From a bacterium (GTDB lineage: Bacteria; Babelota; Babeliae; Babelales; GCA-2401785): a DNA stretch of 56,552 nt. The notes beneath the pieces were generated by a model that was not told where the DNA came from, ran no database searches, and worked only from the letters and a program-made list of their open reading frames with translations. Made by a program: the position numbers and the translations under genes. Positions 11,440 to 19,853 of the stretch are shown piece after piece. The stretch lies in the NCBI GenBank assembly GCA_023249975.1, contig JAHFBP010000009.1, positions 1-56,552 on the forward strand, given 5' to 3'. Within the stretch, counting starts at the first letter, position 1. Every line of letters begins with the position of its first letter.

Positions 11440-13232
11440 CGCTTTTCGAGTGGGTTAAAAATCAAGTAAGTATTCATGCCATAATTGGTGGCTATGTGCG
11501 TCTCAATCGAGCCGGAACGTATTGGAAGGGGTGTTGCCCTTTTCATAATGAGACTACTCCATCGTTTACGGTGAGTCCCGACAAACAGATATTTTATTGT
11601 TTTGGGTGCCATGCGGGCGGTGATGTGGTGGCATTTATTGCCAAAGTTGAATCACTCGATCCTTCACAAGCATTGAATCACATTATTGAAAATAATGGCT
11701 TGGAGATTCCTCCACAGTTGCGCGGTAAATTAACTGATGATGGCCAGACTATCAAGCGGCGTCGACGTTACACGGACGTATGCCGTGAAATTAAAATGTG
11801 GATGAACAGCAAGTTGCTTAGCTCCAATTTGGCCATGTCATATTTAATTGATCGAAAAATTAAAAAAGAAGCGATTGAGCATTTTTCCATCGGGTATGTG
11901 CCGGGTGGACTTGATTCGATGAATAGCTTTGCTAACGAAATGGTACGCAAGGGTTTTTTGCGTGAAGACTTGGTGGAAGCTGGATTTTTACAAAAAGCGG
12001 GCCATATGTTCCGGTCTCCTTACGAAGAACGGATTGTGTTTCCGATTCACGATATTCTCGGTCGATGCGTTGGGTTTGGCGGTCGCGTTTTCCGGCAGGG
12101 TGACACACGAGCCAAATATTATAATTCTCGAGAATCTGATTTTTTCCATAAACGGAAATTGTTATTTGGTCTTGATTTGGCCAAAAATGCCATGCAAAAA
12201 AGTTCAACGGCATTTGTTGTTGAAGGATATGTTGACTGTGTTGCCATGGTTGATGCGGGATATGAAGAAACAGTTGCGGTTTTGGGAACGGCTTTTACGC
12301 ATGAGCATCTTGAAGTACTCGCTCGTTTTGTAAAGCGCATTTATGTGGTCTATGACGGTGACAAAGCCGGGCAAGTTGCCTCGCTCAAGTTGGCTGAAAT
12401 GTGTTGGGACGTGAATGTTGACCTTTTTGTGGTGCGCATTCCTGGTGGACAAGACCCTGCCTCCTTTTTGCAAAATGGCGGTGACATTAAACCCTTAATT
12501 ACTCACGCTCCCGATATTTTTACGTTTTTCGTCAAAACATTGGGCGAGACTTTTTTTGAGCAGGCGCTCTCTGATAAATTGGCGATAAGTAAAAAAATGG
12601 CCGAGGTTTTGGGTAAAATTAAGGATTATTTTAAGCGAGATTTACTCATTGCTCAGGCCGCTCAGGCCTTGCAAGTTCCATTTGATTCATTCAAAGGATT
12701 GGTCAAAAAACATCAAGCTCAATCTGAAAATGGGGAGCAGGATGACCAGGTTGCTGAAGAGCAGGGTGGAAATTTGAACAAAATAAGCGATGATTCTACA
12801 CAAATTTTGGAAGAGCGGCTTTTTTCTGCCATACTCAGCATGGGCAGCGATGATGCGCTTTTGGAAATATTTGATGAAGATGTAATCAATTGTATTTCCC
12901 CCAAGATAAGAAATTTGCTTTTCTTATGGAAAAAGATTTGCTCAGAAGAAAATAGAGAAAAAACTGCATTCGACCGGTTTATTGATGCTGTGGAAGATAG
13001 TCAGCGTTCGTGGGTGCTTAAGTGTTGTGTGGAAGGGGAACAAAGTGATTCTTCTCAAAATATTAAACAAATACTTTCTCGGCTGTGCCGCCTTCATTGG
13101 CGTCAAGAGGTCGTGCGACTGAAAAGTGACATTGAAAAAGCTCGGCATGAAAATGATCATGGCCGACTTGGGGAATTACTTGAATCGTTTACGCTTCTGA
13201 GACGTAAAATGCAAATTAAAGGGTTGATATGA
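11436..13232 (+). CDS. dnaG: DNA primase (598 aa)
   Basis: DnaG makes RNA primers for replication. The CHC2 zinc finger lies near residues 33-60 (CCPFH...FYCFGC). The Toprim domain has the metal-binding Glu in VVEGYVD (about residue 262) and Asp residues in YDGDKAG (about residue 305). A C-terminal helical part of about 170 residues would bind the helicase DnaB and is poorly conserved. Length is normal (about 580-660). Start is GTG at 11436, overlapping the lgt stop; the stop overlaps the rpoD ATG by four bases. The dnaG-rpoD pair is the core of the classic macromolecular synthesis operon. Confidence 0.97.
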   Translation: MTLFEWVKNQVSIHAIIGGYVRLNRAGTYWKGCCPFHNETTPSFTVSPDKQIFYCFGCHAGGDVVAFIAKVESLDPSQALNHIIENNGLEIPPQLRGKLTDDGQTIKRRRRYTDVCREIKMWMNSKLLSSNLAMSYLIDRKIKKEAIEHFSIGYVPGGLDSMNSFANEMVRKGFLREDLVEAGFLQKAGHMFRSPYEERIVFPIHDILGRCVGFGGRVFRQGDTRAKYYNSRESDFFHKRKLLFGLDLAKNAMQKSSTAFVVEGYVDCVAMVDAGYEETVAVLGTAFTHEHLEVLARFVKRIYVVYDGDKAGQVASLKLAEMCWDVNVDLFVVRIPGGQDPASFLQNGGDIKPLITHAPDIFTFFVKTLGETFFEQALSDKLAISKKMAEVLGKIKDYFKRDLLIAQAAQALQVPFDSFKGLVKKHQAQSENGEQDDQVAEEQGGNLNKISDDSTQILEERLFSAILSMGSDDALLEIFDEDVINCISPKIRNLLFLWKKICSEENREKTAFDRFIDAVEDSQRSWVLKCCVEGEQSDSSQNIKQILSRLCRLHWRQEVVRLKSDIEKARHENDHGRLGELLESFTLLRRKMQIKGLI

Positions 13233-15979
13233 GTGTTCGATCTAAAACAGCACAACGCACCACAGCTCGCACAAAAGTAAAATCAGCATCAGTTAAGACG
13301 GTGAAAAAAGTTGTCTCAAAAAAAGCTGTAGTTAAAAAACCTACAGTTAAAAAAATTGTAAAAAAAGCGGGAACGGCAAAAATTGCACCAAAAAAAGCTG
13401 TAGCAAAAAAAGCTGTAGCAAAAAAAGCTGTAGTGAAAAAAGCTGTCCCAGCTAAAAAAATTATTAAAAAAGTAGCGGTTGCAAAAAAAATAGCTGTAAA
13501 AAAAGTGGTGGTCGTAAAAAAAGTAGCCCCAAAGAAAATAATTTCAGCAAAAGTTGCACCTACTAAGACTGTGGTTAAAAAAGCAGCTCCTGCAAAGGTG
13601 GCTGTAACTAAAGTTGCTCCAAAAAAAGCAGCTCCTATAAAAAAAGTAGTCTCGACTAAAGTTGCACCAACCAAAGTTGTTGCAAAAACAGCTCCGGCTA
13701 AAACGGTTCCCGTAAAAGCCGTTGTGGTTAAAAAAATTGCACCAACTAAAGTTGTTGCTAAGAGTCCAGCCACTTCTGTTAAAAAAGTTGTGGCAAAGAT
13801 TGCGGCGCCGACGGAGAAAGTAATAAGTAAAAAAATAGTGGCAAAAACTGTGTCTGCAAATCCGATTGAAAAGGTAGTAGCGAAGACCGTGCCTACTCAA
13901 AAAAATGTACATGAAAAAGTTTCGGTTCAACTACCCGAATTCAGGAAAACATCTGTGAATGCATCAGGCGCAAAACTGAAGTCTTTGGCTTCAGTACCAA
14001 AAAAATCAAGTGTTGCCGAGCGTATTGCACGCTTTGGCAAAGCAATGAAAACGTTGACTCAAAAAAAGGTGCCGGGTATTTCTCTTATAAACAAAGATGA
14101 AAAGCGCGGCCAAATGCTCAAGGATATTGAAAAACCTGTTGAGATCCTTATTGAAAAAGGTCTTGATGAAGGTCTTTTGACCTATGAAGAAGTGGCCACT
14201 TTTATTGTTAAACATCATTTGGCAGAAGAAGAAGCTTCAGAGCTTTTCCGTATGCTTGAAAAAGCGAACATTAATCTTATTTCGCAAAAAGAGTTGAATG
14301 AGAGTGATGACGATTTACAGTTGGCCGATGTTGAAGATGGAACGGCAACGGGTGGAAGTCGCTACAAAAAAGTGATTGAAACCTCTCTTGAAGAGCTTGA
14401 ACCATCGTCTGAAGAAGATGATGATGATGGTGGACAAGAAAAGGAACTTGATCGTTTGCGTAGTCTAGCCGAACCAGGTCAATTGAATGATCCGGTTAAA
14501 CAGTATCTTAAAGATATTGGTAAGATTCCATTGCTCAACAAAGTGACTGAAAAAGTCATTGCCGAAAAAATTGCAAAGAGTAAGCGTGCATCATTGGAAG
14601 CAATCAGTCGCTTTCCATTTGTGACCAAGGAACTTTTGGCATTGTGTGAACGTCTTGAGCGCGATCCTATGATTTTGAAAGACTTGATTCAGTTTTCAGA
14701 TTTTGATGAAGATAATTCGCCAAAGTTTGAAGAAGAACGCAAAAAACTTCTGGTCAAAATTGCTGAAATTAAAAAATTGGTTGATAACGAAGATAAGATT
14801 TATCGTTCGTATCGATCTGAACTTGGCAAAGAAGGCAAAAAAGAAGAGATGTTGGCCGAAGTTGAAAAAAACCGTGAAAAGGTTGCCGAAGCGGTTCGCT
14901 CAATTCGATTTGCTAATCGTCAAATCAGAAAGTTTGGCCGCAAGATTGAAAAATTTGTGAGCAAACTTAAAGAAAAAGATCGTGATATTGCCAGCAGCGA
15001 AGAAAAATTGAAGTTTTATGAATCTATCAAAAATCCTCGCGCAGCTGATCTCGAGCAAATTGAAGAGCTTGGTAAAATCGTTCGCTCTGGCGCCAAGATT
15101 ACGAAGAAGATTGAAGTTGAAGCAGGATTGTCCCACGAAGACATTACTGAACTTTACAAGCAATTTAGCAAAGCTCAACAGTTGGATAAAGAAACCAAAG
15201 ATGATCTTGCTCTTGCCAACTTACGTCTTGTGGTTAATATTGCCAAAAAATATATCAACCGTGGACTTCACTTCCTTGATCTGATTCAAGAGGGGAATAT
15301 CGGATTGCTCAAAGCAGTTGAAAAGTTTGAATTCGAACGTGGATTTAAATTCTCGACGTATGCAACATGGTGGATTCGTCAGGCTATTACGCGAGCAATT
15401 GCGGATCAGTCACGTACTATTCGTGTGCCGGTTCACATGGTTGAAACATTGAACAAAATTAATAAGATTACACGTACTTTTGTTCAAGACACGGGTCGAG
15501 AACCTTCATATGCCCAATTGGCCAAAGAACTTGGAATTGATGAGAAAAAGATTAAAAATATCATCAAAATTTCCAAGGAACCTGTTTCGCTCGAAACACC
15601 TGTGGGTGAAGGTAACGATACCTACTTGAAGGACTTTATTGAAGACGAAAGTGATTACACGCCCGTAGATGCGGTTGTGAACGATGACTTGAAAGAACGT
15701 GTTCGTGAAGTACTCAAGACTCTTGCACCACGAGAAGAAAAAGTGCTTAAAATGCGCTTTGGAATCGACGTTGCTTCTGAGCACACACTTGAAGAAGTGG
15801 GGAAGGATTTTGCAGTTACTCGTGAGCGGATTCGTCAGATTGAAGTGAAGGCACTTCGTAAATTGCGACATCCATCACGATGCAAAAAACTTAAGTCATT
15901 CTTAGAAAAAGAAGTCACACTTCTCAATGCTGAGGGTGGCATTGATGACGACGGTGGAGACGACACTTCGGAAGAATAG
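13229..15979 (+). CDS. rpoD: Primary sigma factor RpoD with a long Lys/Ala/Val-rich N-terminal tail (916 aa)
   Basis: Housekeeping sigma-70. Residues 1 to about 240 are a low-complexity basic tail of KKAVA, KKVAP and TKVVAK-type units, like histone H1 or chlamydial Hc2. A region 1.1-like part follows (about 260-355), then an acidic linker, region 1.2 ([13 protein letters not shown], about 420), a charged coiled-coil-like non-conserved region (about 450-655), region 2 ([25 protein letters not shown]), region 3, and region 4 ending [19 protein letters not shown]. coli RpoD is 613 aa. Actinobacterial HrdB/SigA also carry Lys/Ala-rich tails, so the tail has a distant parallel. Start ATG at 13229 overlaps dnaG. 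Confidence 0.96.
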   Translation: MSVRSKTAQRTTARTKVKSASVKTVKKVVSKKAVVKKPTVKKIVKKAGTAKIAPKKAVAKKAVAKKAVVKKAVPAKKIIKKVAVAKKIAVKKVVVVKKVAPKKIISAKVAPTKTVVKKAAPAKVAVTKVAPKKAAPIKKVVSTKVAPTKVVAKTAPAKTVPVKAVVVKKIAPTKVVAKSPATSVKKVVAKIAAPTEKVISKKIVAKTVSANPIEKVVAKTVPTQKNVHEKVSVQLPEFRKTSVNASGAKLKSLASVPKKSSVAERIARFGKAMKTLTQKKVPGISLINKDEKRGQMLKDIEKPVEILIEKGLDEGLLTYEEVATFIVKHHLAEEEASELFRMLEKANINLISQKELNESDDDLQLADVEDGTATGGSRYKKVIETSLEELEPSSEEDDDDGGQEKELDRLRSLAEPGQLNDPVKQYLKDIGKIPLLNKVTEKVIAEKIAKSKRASLEAISRFPFVTKELLALCERLERDPMILKDLIQFSDFDEDNSPKFEEERKKLLVKIAEIKKLVDNEDKIYRSYRSELGKEGKKEEMLAEVEKNREKVAEAVRSIRFANRQIRKFGRKIEKFVSKLKEKDRDIASSEEKLKFYESIKNPRAADLEQIEELGKIVRSGAKITKKIEVEAGLSHEDITELYKQFSKAQQLDKETKDDLALANLRLVVNIAKKYINRGLHFLDLIQEGNIGLLKAVEKFEFERGFKFSTYATWWIRQAITRAIADQSRTIRVPVHMVETLNKINKITRTFVQDTGREPSYAQLAKELGIDEKKIKNIIKISKEPVSLETPVGEGNDTYLKDFIEDESDYTPVDAVVNDDLKERVREVLKTLAPREEKVLKMRFGIDVASEHTLEEVGKDFAVTRERIRQIEVKALRKLRHPSRCKKLKSFLEKEVTLLNAEGGIDDDGGDDTSEE
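13388..13446 (+). repeat. 15-bp tandem repeat inside the rpoD tail
   Basis: The unit AAAAAAAGCTGTAGC is repeated three times almost exactly, followed by a diverged fourth copy. Each unit encodes KKAVA. Looser versions of the same pattern ([11 protein letters not shown]) fill 13250-13900. Such repeats can expand or contract by slippage, so tail length may vary between strains. Confidence 0.8.
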
Positions 15980-15988
15980 GAGAAGTTG

Positions 15989-17149
15989 ATGCGCATCCTT
16001 CACGTGATAACGAGTTTAGAGTGTGGAGGTGCCCAAGCTATGCTTCGTGACCTGATTTCGGGTTGGAAGCAGGGTGATGAGCATCAAATTTTATACTTTC
16101 ATGACGGATCATATGTGGATCAGTTACGAGCCAGTGGCATTCAGGTGCTGCGCGTGCGCGGGTTGGTCTGTACCTATGATCCGTTTTTTTTTATTAATTT
16201 AGCGATCAAAACTTTACGATTCAAACCAGATTGCATACATGCTTTGTTGTGGTCATCCAATTTGATTATGTCATTCTTGGGTCGAATCTTCAAAATCCCT
16301 GTGGTGTGTGACTTGCATTGCAATGCCGCGCACTTGGGTTCACGCCGAGCGTTTTTTGAACGCGTCACCATTTCATGCGCATCTCGTTTGGTCGCGGTTT
16401 CGCACAGTGTCAAAAATTCATATGAAAAAACATTTCTTCCGGCAAGCAGCGTGGTGACTCGAGAGCCAAAATTTGAAAAACTGGTTCTTGTTGAAAATGG
16501 CATAAATGCCGATCGTCTTGTGTGTGCTGACGAAGATGCGATGCAATTGCGCCGTATTTGTGGGTTTGGTGAAAGCGATTTTGTAGTTGGGGCTGTTGGT
16601 CGATTAGTTCATGTCAAACGATATGACGTGTTGTTACGTGCGTGTGCAGATTCAGTCTTGCGCAATTCTGCAAAAACTCAAAAACGTCCGCTTCGTGTTT
16701 GTATTGTGGGTGATGGCCCCGAGGGTGAAAAGTTACAGCAATTGGCCAAAGATTTAAAAATAGAATCATATGTTTTTTTTGCCGGTACCAGTTATAATTT
16801 GGCGCCTTTTTATCGTATGTTCAATTGCATGGCAATTACATCTGAATACGAAGGATTGTCGATGGTTTTGCTCGAAGCTTTGTCATGTGGAGTTGCCGTT
16901 ATCTCAACGCCGACTAAACGACAAAATGGAAGTGTGGCTCATGATGTCATTACACATAACAAAACGGGATTTCTTGTTGACGTGGCCGATCCAGTTGGTC
17001 TTGCGTGTCAGCTGTTTACCCTTTTGCATGATCAGAGCTTAGTGAGCTTTGTGGGCGCTAAAGCCAAACAATTGGTCAAGGACCGCTATTCCGTGGGTGG
17101 AATGATTGAACATCACCGCAAAGTATACCAATCCGTGTGCTTGAAATAG
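15989..17149 (+). CDS. GT4-family glycosyltransferase (386 aa)
   Basis: Probable cytoplasmic or membrane-associated retaining glycosyltransferase of the GT-B fold. The N-terminal domain opens with RILHVITSLECGGAQ, typical for GT4 (glycine-rich acceptor loop). The C-terminal domain has the donor-site signature EYEGLSMVLLEALSCG (E-x7-E) near residue 290. The sugar and acceptor are unknown; envelope polysaccharide or glycolipid is likely. Start ATG at 15989 is chosen because AGGAG sits five bases upstream; the TTG at 15986 is less likely. It is 9 bases after rpoD, so it is the last gene of the lgt operon. Confidence 0.88.
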   Translation: MRILHVITSLECGGAQAMLRDLISGWKQGDEHQILYFHDGSYVDQLRASGIQVLRVRGLVCTYDPFFFINLAIKTLRFKPDCIHALLWSSNLIMSFLGRIFKIPVVCDLHCNAAHLGSRRAFFERVTISCASRLVAVSHSVKNSYEKTFLPASSVVTREPKFEKLVLVENGINADRLVCADEDAMQLRRICGFGESDFVVGAVGRLVHVKRYDVLLRACADSVLRNSAKTQKRPLRVCIVGDGPEGEKLQQLAKDLKIESYVFFAGTSYNLAPFYRMFNCMAITSEYEGLSMVLLEALSCGVAVISTPTKRQNGSVAHDVITHNKTGFLVDVADPVGLACQLFTLLHDQSLVSFVGAKAKQLVKDRYSVGGMIEHHRKVYQSVCLK

Positions 17150-17171
17150 GGCCATCGTTTTTGTAAAAAAT

Positions 17172-17200
17172 TTGATTTTCCATAATCTTGACCCTATAAT
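17172..17200 (+). promoter_or_regulatory. Promoter of the candidate small RNA
   Basis: TTGATT (17172-17177), exactly 17 bases, then a perfect TATAAT (17195-17200). No protein start follows within the next 250 bases, but a strong terminator does 54 bases later. Confidence 0.75.
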
Positions 17201-17206
17201 AAAAAT

Positions 17207-17291
17207 CGATAGGAGCCTTGGCTGCTGTCATTAAAGATTGATAACCTCCATTTCCCCTGTCCGTGACGTAAGTCTGGGCGGGGGTTTTTTT
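17207..17291 (+). ncRNA. Candidate small non-coding RNA, about 85 nt
   Basis: The 316-base gap between the glycosyltransferase and the LRR gene holds a promoter (TTGATT-17-TATAAT) and a strong terminator, and the stretch between has no usable reading frame. The transcript would start near 17207. GGAG (17212-17215) could pair with CTCC (17246-17249), and an imperfect inner stem (GTCATTA with TGATAAC) could form. It matches no RNA family I know; SRP RNA was considered and rejected. The 3' end is defined by the terminator stem at 17254-17284. Confidence 0.5.
17254..17291 (+). terminator. Terminator of the candidate small RNA
   Basis: CCCCTGTCC (17254-17262) pairs with GGGCGGGGG (17276-17284), nine pairs including two G-T, and seven Ts follow. 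It could also stop read-through from the rpoD operon. Confidence 0.85.
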
Positions 17292-17465
17292 ATGGACAAA
17301 ATTGTTCAGTAAAAAGTTGCTAACTTACGAGCTGCACGCCAAAAAGCATAAGAATACAAAGATTTAAGGAGCTTTTTGAGGTAAATTGGTTGAATTTTTG
17401 ACCCTGTGATACACTGAAAAAAATGAGACTTCTACGACTGTTTTTGTATAAAAAAAGAAGAGCCC

Positions 17466-18959
17466 ATGTTGAAAAAATTAGTATTATCGCTTGTGTTGAT
17501 TGGGTCTTTCGGAAGCGTAACAGGACTAAGCGCTTGGAGCTTGTGGCAAACTAAAGAAGAAAAAGCTCAGGCTGAGCTTAAAAAACAAGAAGCAGAGCGT
17601 CTTGAAATGGCCCAATTTGAGGCTGAAGTTGGACTATGCATTGATAAAATCAAGCAATCTGAGGCCAATCCAGCTGAATATTGGCAGTGGTTTTCAAAGT
17701 TGTCTAATACTCAACGTTCACTGATTATAGCTGCTTATCCAGGATTTCTACCTGCTATTATAGTCAATACCCCAGAAATATTTAAACAAGCATTGAAGGA
17801 CAATGCTCCGATGATTCTGTATGTTGGATCAGATCCATTAGGCGTCTTAGGTATGATTCCAAATAAAAACAAAAAAAATATAGTGGGGTTGGTTGCGGGT
17901 AATTGTAAAATAACTGATAAGCAACTTGTGACATTGGTAGAGCAATTGTCTCCTGTGAATCTACAAACTCTTTATCTCAATGGGGGTTGTTTTACGGAAA
18001 CTACACTATTAGAAAGCTTCATAAATCTTAAAACATTGAGTCTTGATAATAACAAAATCACTGATTTTGACTTTTTAAGTAAGTTTAAGTATCTAAAAAA
18101 ACTATATCTGGGCGAAAATTCAATAAAAGATATTTCATTTTTGCGTGGAGTAGAAAATCTTGAAATACTTGATCTTAGTCAGAACGCAATTGAGGACATT
18201 TCCTCATTGGTAGGATTGGCACAGCTTAAAGTTCTACATCTTGAAAATAATTTGATAAAAACCATTGATGCATTGGGAGTGCTTCTGCAACTTGAACAGC
18301 TTAATCTTGATAATAATAAAATTACTGAATTTGCTTCTTTGTCTCAATTGGGGCAACTAAAACATCTTTTTCTTAATGAATGTTCGTTGAGAGACCTGAC
18401 GCCATTGGCAAGTTTGAAGCAACTTGTGGTTCTTGCTGCAGGGGGAAATCAACTCGTAAATATTGAGCCATTGAGACATTTAGATTCACTTGAGGTACTT
18501 GGGCTTAATAATAATGAAATAAGAGATGTTTCGCCTTTGGCAAGTTTGACGAAGCTTAAGAAATTGTATCTCATGGCTAATCCACACATAACTAATTTTT
18601 CACCATTGGGAAATTTGATTAGGCTTGAACATTTGAGTTTTCAAAGAAGGCAGGCCGCTAGTATTAAATTTATGGAAAAATTAGTTAATTTAACTCCAAA
18701 TTTTGATGATATTTATTTTGATTCTAGTTTTATAAATTGGAACGCAAAAGTTGGAAAAAATTTTATTATCACAGGCAAGAATATTCTTTTCAGAAATTCA
18801 ACAATAACTACCGGCGGCAATGTAGAGATTACTATAGTTGGGAGTGAAAAAGGGTTAATGGTTGTTGATAATAGTGTGATCAAAGGACCGATTAACCTTG
18901 TTAGTGGTGAATTAGAGATCATTTGTATAAATGGCGGCAGAATCGAAAATAACGCATAA
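17466..18959 (+). CDS. Secreted leucine-rich-repeat protein, internalin-like (497 aa)
   Basis: A signal peptide (residues 1-23, likely cut at LSA) leads to a short Glu/Gln-rich helical part. From about residue 165 to 395, ten or more 21-22-residue LRRs of the SDS22/internalin type follow (pattern L..L.L..N.I.D...L..L), for example LKTLSLDNNKITDFDFL. The C-terminal 100 residues are Gly/Asn/Ile-rich beta-type sequence without LRRs. LRR proteins of this kind bind other proteins. With a signal peptide it acts in the envelope or outside the cell; a host-contact role is inferred. No anchoring motif (LPXTG, lipobox) is present. The small RNA lies directly upstream. Confidence 0.85.
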   Translation: MLKKLVLSLVLIGSFGSVTGLSAWSLWQTKEEKAQAELKKQEAERLEMAQFEAEVGLCIDKIKQSEANPAEYWQWFSKLSNTQRSLIIAAYPGFLPAIIVNTPEIFKQALKDNAPMILYVGSDPLGVLGMIPNKNKKNIVGLVAGNCKITDKQLVTLVEQLSPVNLQTLYLNGGCFTETTLLESFINLKTLSLDNNKITDFDFLSKFKYLKKLYLGENSIKDISFLRGVENLEILDLSQNAIEDISSLVGLAQLKVLHLENNLIKTIDALGVLLQLEQLNLDNNKITEFASLSQLGQLKHLFLNECSLRDLTPLASLKQLVVLAAGGNQLVNIEPLRHLDSLEVLGLNNNEIRDVSPLASLTKLKKLYLMANPHITNFSPLGNLIRLEHLSFQRRQAASIKFMEKLVNLTPNFDDIYFDSSFINWNAKVGKNFIITGKNILFRNSTITTGGNVEITIVGSEKGLMVVDNSVIKGPINLVSGELEIICINGGRIENNA

Positions 18960-18991
18960 TAAAAACTAGAACTAAAAACAGAGGATCAGTG

Positions 18992-19042
18992 ATGTTGAAA
19001 AGATTGTTTTTGAGCAAACACACAGGTCTCCTGATACAATGA
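18992..19042 (+). CDS. Possible 16-residue leader peptide coupled to truA
   Basis: An ATG at 18992 with AGAGGA about 7 bases upstream opens a 16-codon frame whose TGA (19040-19042) overlaps the truA ATG (19039-19041) as ATGA. truA itself has no good ribosome-binding site near its start. Translation of this mini-frame could deliver ribosomes to truA. The evidence is position and signals only; the peptide has no known relative. Confidence 0.35.
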   Translation: MLKRLFLSKHTGLLIQ

Positions 19043-19803
19043 TAAATCGCTACAAAATTGTGATTGCTTACGACGGAACTGATTTTGCCGGATGGCAGAT
19101 TCAGGCACATGATGTGACCGTTGCAGGGCAGCTGCAAAAAACTTTTAAATCAGTTTTTGGTCAAGATATAAAAATCTTGGGAGCCTCGCGCACTGATACA
19201 GGAGTTCATGCTCTTGGTCAGGTGGCAACATTTTTGACTGATGTAAATGTGTTGGTTGATGACATGCTGAGAGCATGGAACAGTGCTTTGCCGACGAGCA
19301 TCAAAATTAGATCGCTCGAGCAAGTTGATGAAAGTTTTCATCCGTTTGGCAACGTTGATTATAAAATTTATCAGTACCATTTGTTTCTGCGGTCTCCATT
19401 ACCGCATGTGGCGCGATACGGCTGGTACTATTGTTTTGTCAATCAGGTTAATTGGTCAGTGTTTGAACAATGTTTGAAGTTGGCAGTTGGCACTCATGAT
19501 TTTGCATCATTTTGCAAACAAGATGCTGAAGACCCCAAGCCAACGATTCGAACTATTTTCAAGATTAAAATAGAACACGTCAAAGCTCTGTGTGCCAAAC
19601 GAGTAACGATTAAAGGTCCAGGGTTTGGGCGTTATCAAATTAGGCGTATGATTGGTTATGCGCTTGATATTGCGCGTCGACCAGACAAATCTATAGCAGA
19701 TTTTAAGGCATTGCTCAACAATCCTCAGCCTCGACAAGAACTTGTGCGTGCCGAGGCTCAAGGTTTGTGTTTGCGTAAGATTGTGTATCTGCGGATAATT
19801 TAA
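19039..19803 (+). CDS. truA: tRNA pseudouridine(38-40) synthase TruA (254 aa)
   Basis: TruA makes pseudouridine at positions 38-40 of the tRNA anticodon arm. The start YKIVIAYDGTDFAGWQ, the catalytic-Asp motif GASRTDTGVHALGQ (about residue 50) and GRYQIRRMIG near residue 195 are all typical. Length fits the family (about 245-270). It follows the LRR gene by 79 bases with a short coupled frame between, and faces a coiled-coil protein gene on the other strand. Confidence 0.95.
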   Translation: MINRYKIVIAYDGTDFAGWQIQAHDVTVAGQLQKTFKSVFGQDIKILGASRTDTGVHALGQVATFLTDVNVLVDDMLRAWNSALPTSIKIRSLEQVDESFHPFGNVDYKIYQYHLFLRSPLPHVARYGWYYCFVNQVNWSVFEQCLKLAVGTHDFASFCKQDAEDPKPTIRTIFKIKIEHVKALCAKRVTIKGPGFGRYQIRRMIGYALDIARRPDKSIADFKALLNNPQPRQELVRAEAQGLCLRKIVYLRII

Positions 19804-19829
19804 ACAAGCCTCTATGGGAGCTTGTTTAT
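19801..19829. terminator. Hairpin between convergent truA and the coiled-coil gene
   Basis: TAAACAAGC pairs perfectly with GCTTGTTTA, with a weaker inner CTC/GGG. It begins at the truA stop and lies 25 bases from the end of the opposing gene, so it can serve both. T-runs are short on both sides. Confidence 0.55.
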
Positions 19830-19853
19830 AGTTACTTTAAAACAGAGCACAGC

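Noticed and set aside
13388-13446. CRISPR or microsatellite locus
   Set aside because: The 15-bp repeats are in frame with rpoD, have no spacers, and encode the KKAVA tail.
13216-13773. 185-residue open frame opposite rpoD, rich in Ala/Thr/Phe
   Set aside because: It is the antisense of the Lys/Ala/Val repeat; low-complexity coding DNA opens such frames. No ribosome site, and rpoD on the other strand is certain.
17207-17291. SRP (4.5S) RNA, because AGCAGCCAAGG occurs on the - strand
   Set aside because: The GGAA tetraloop and the matching 5' half are absent, and the promoter and terminator signals point along the + strand.
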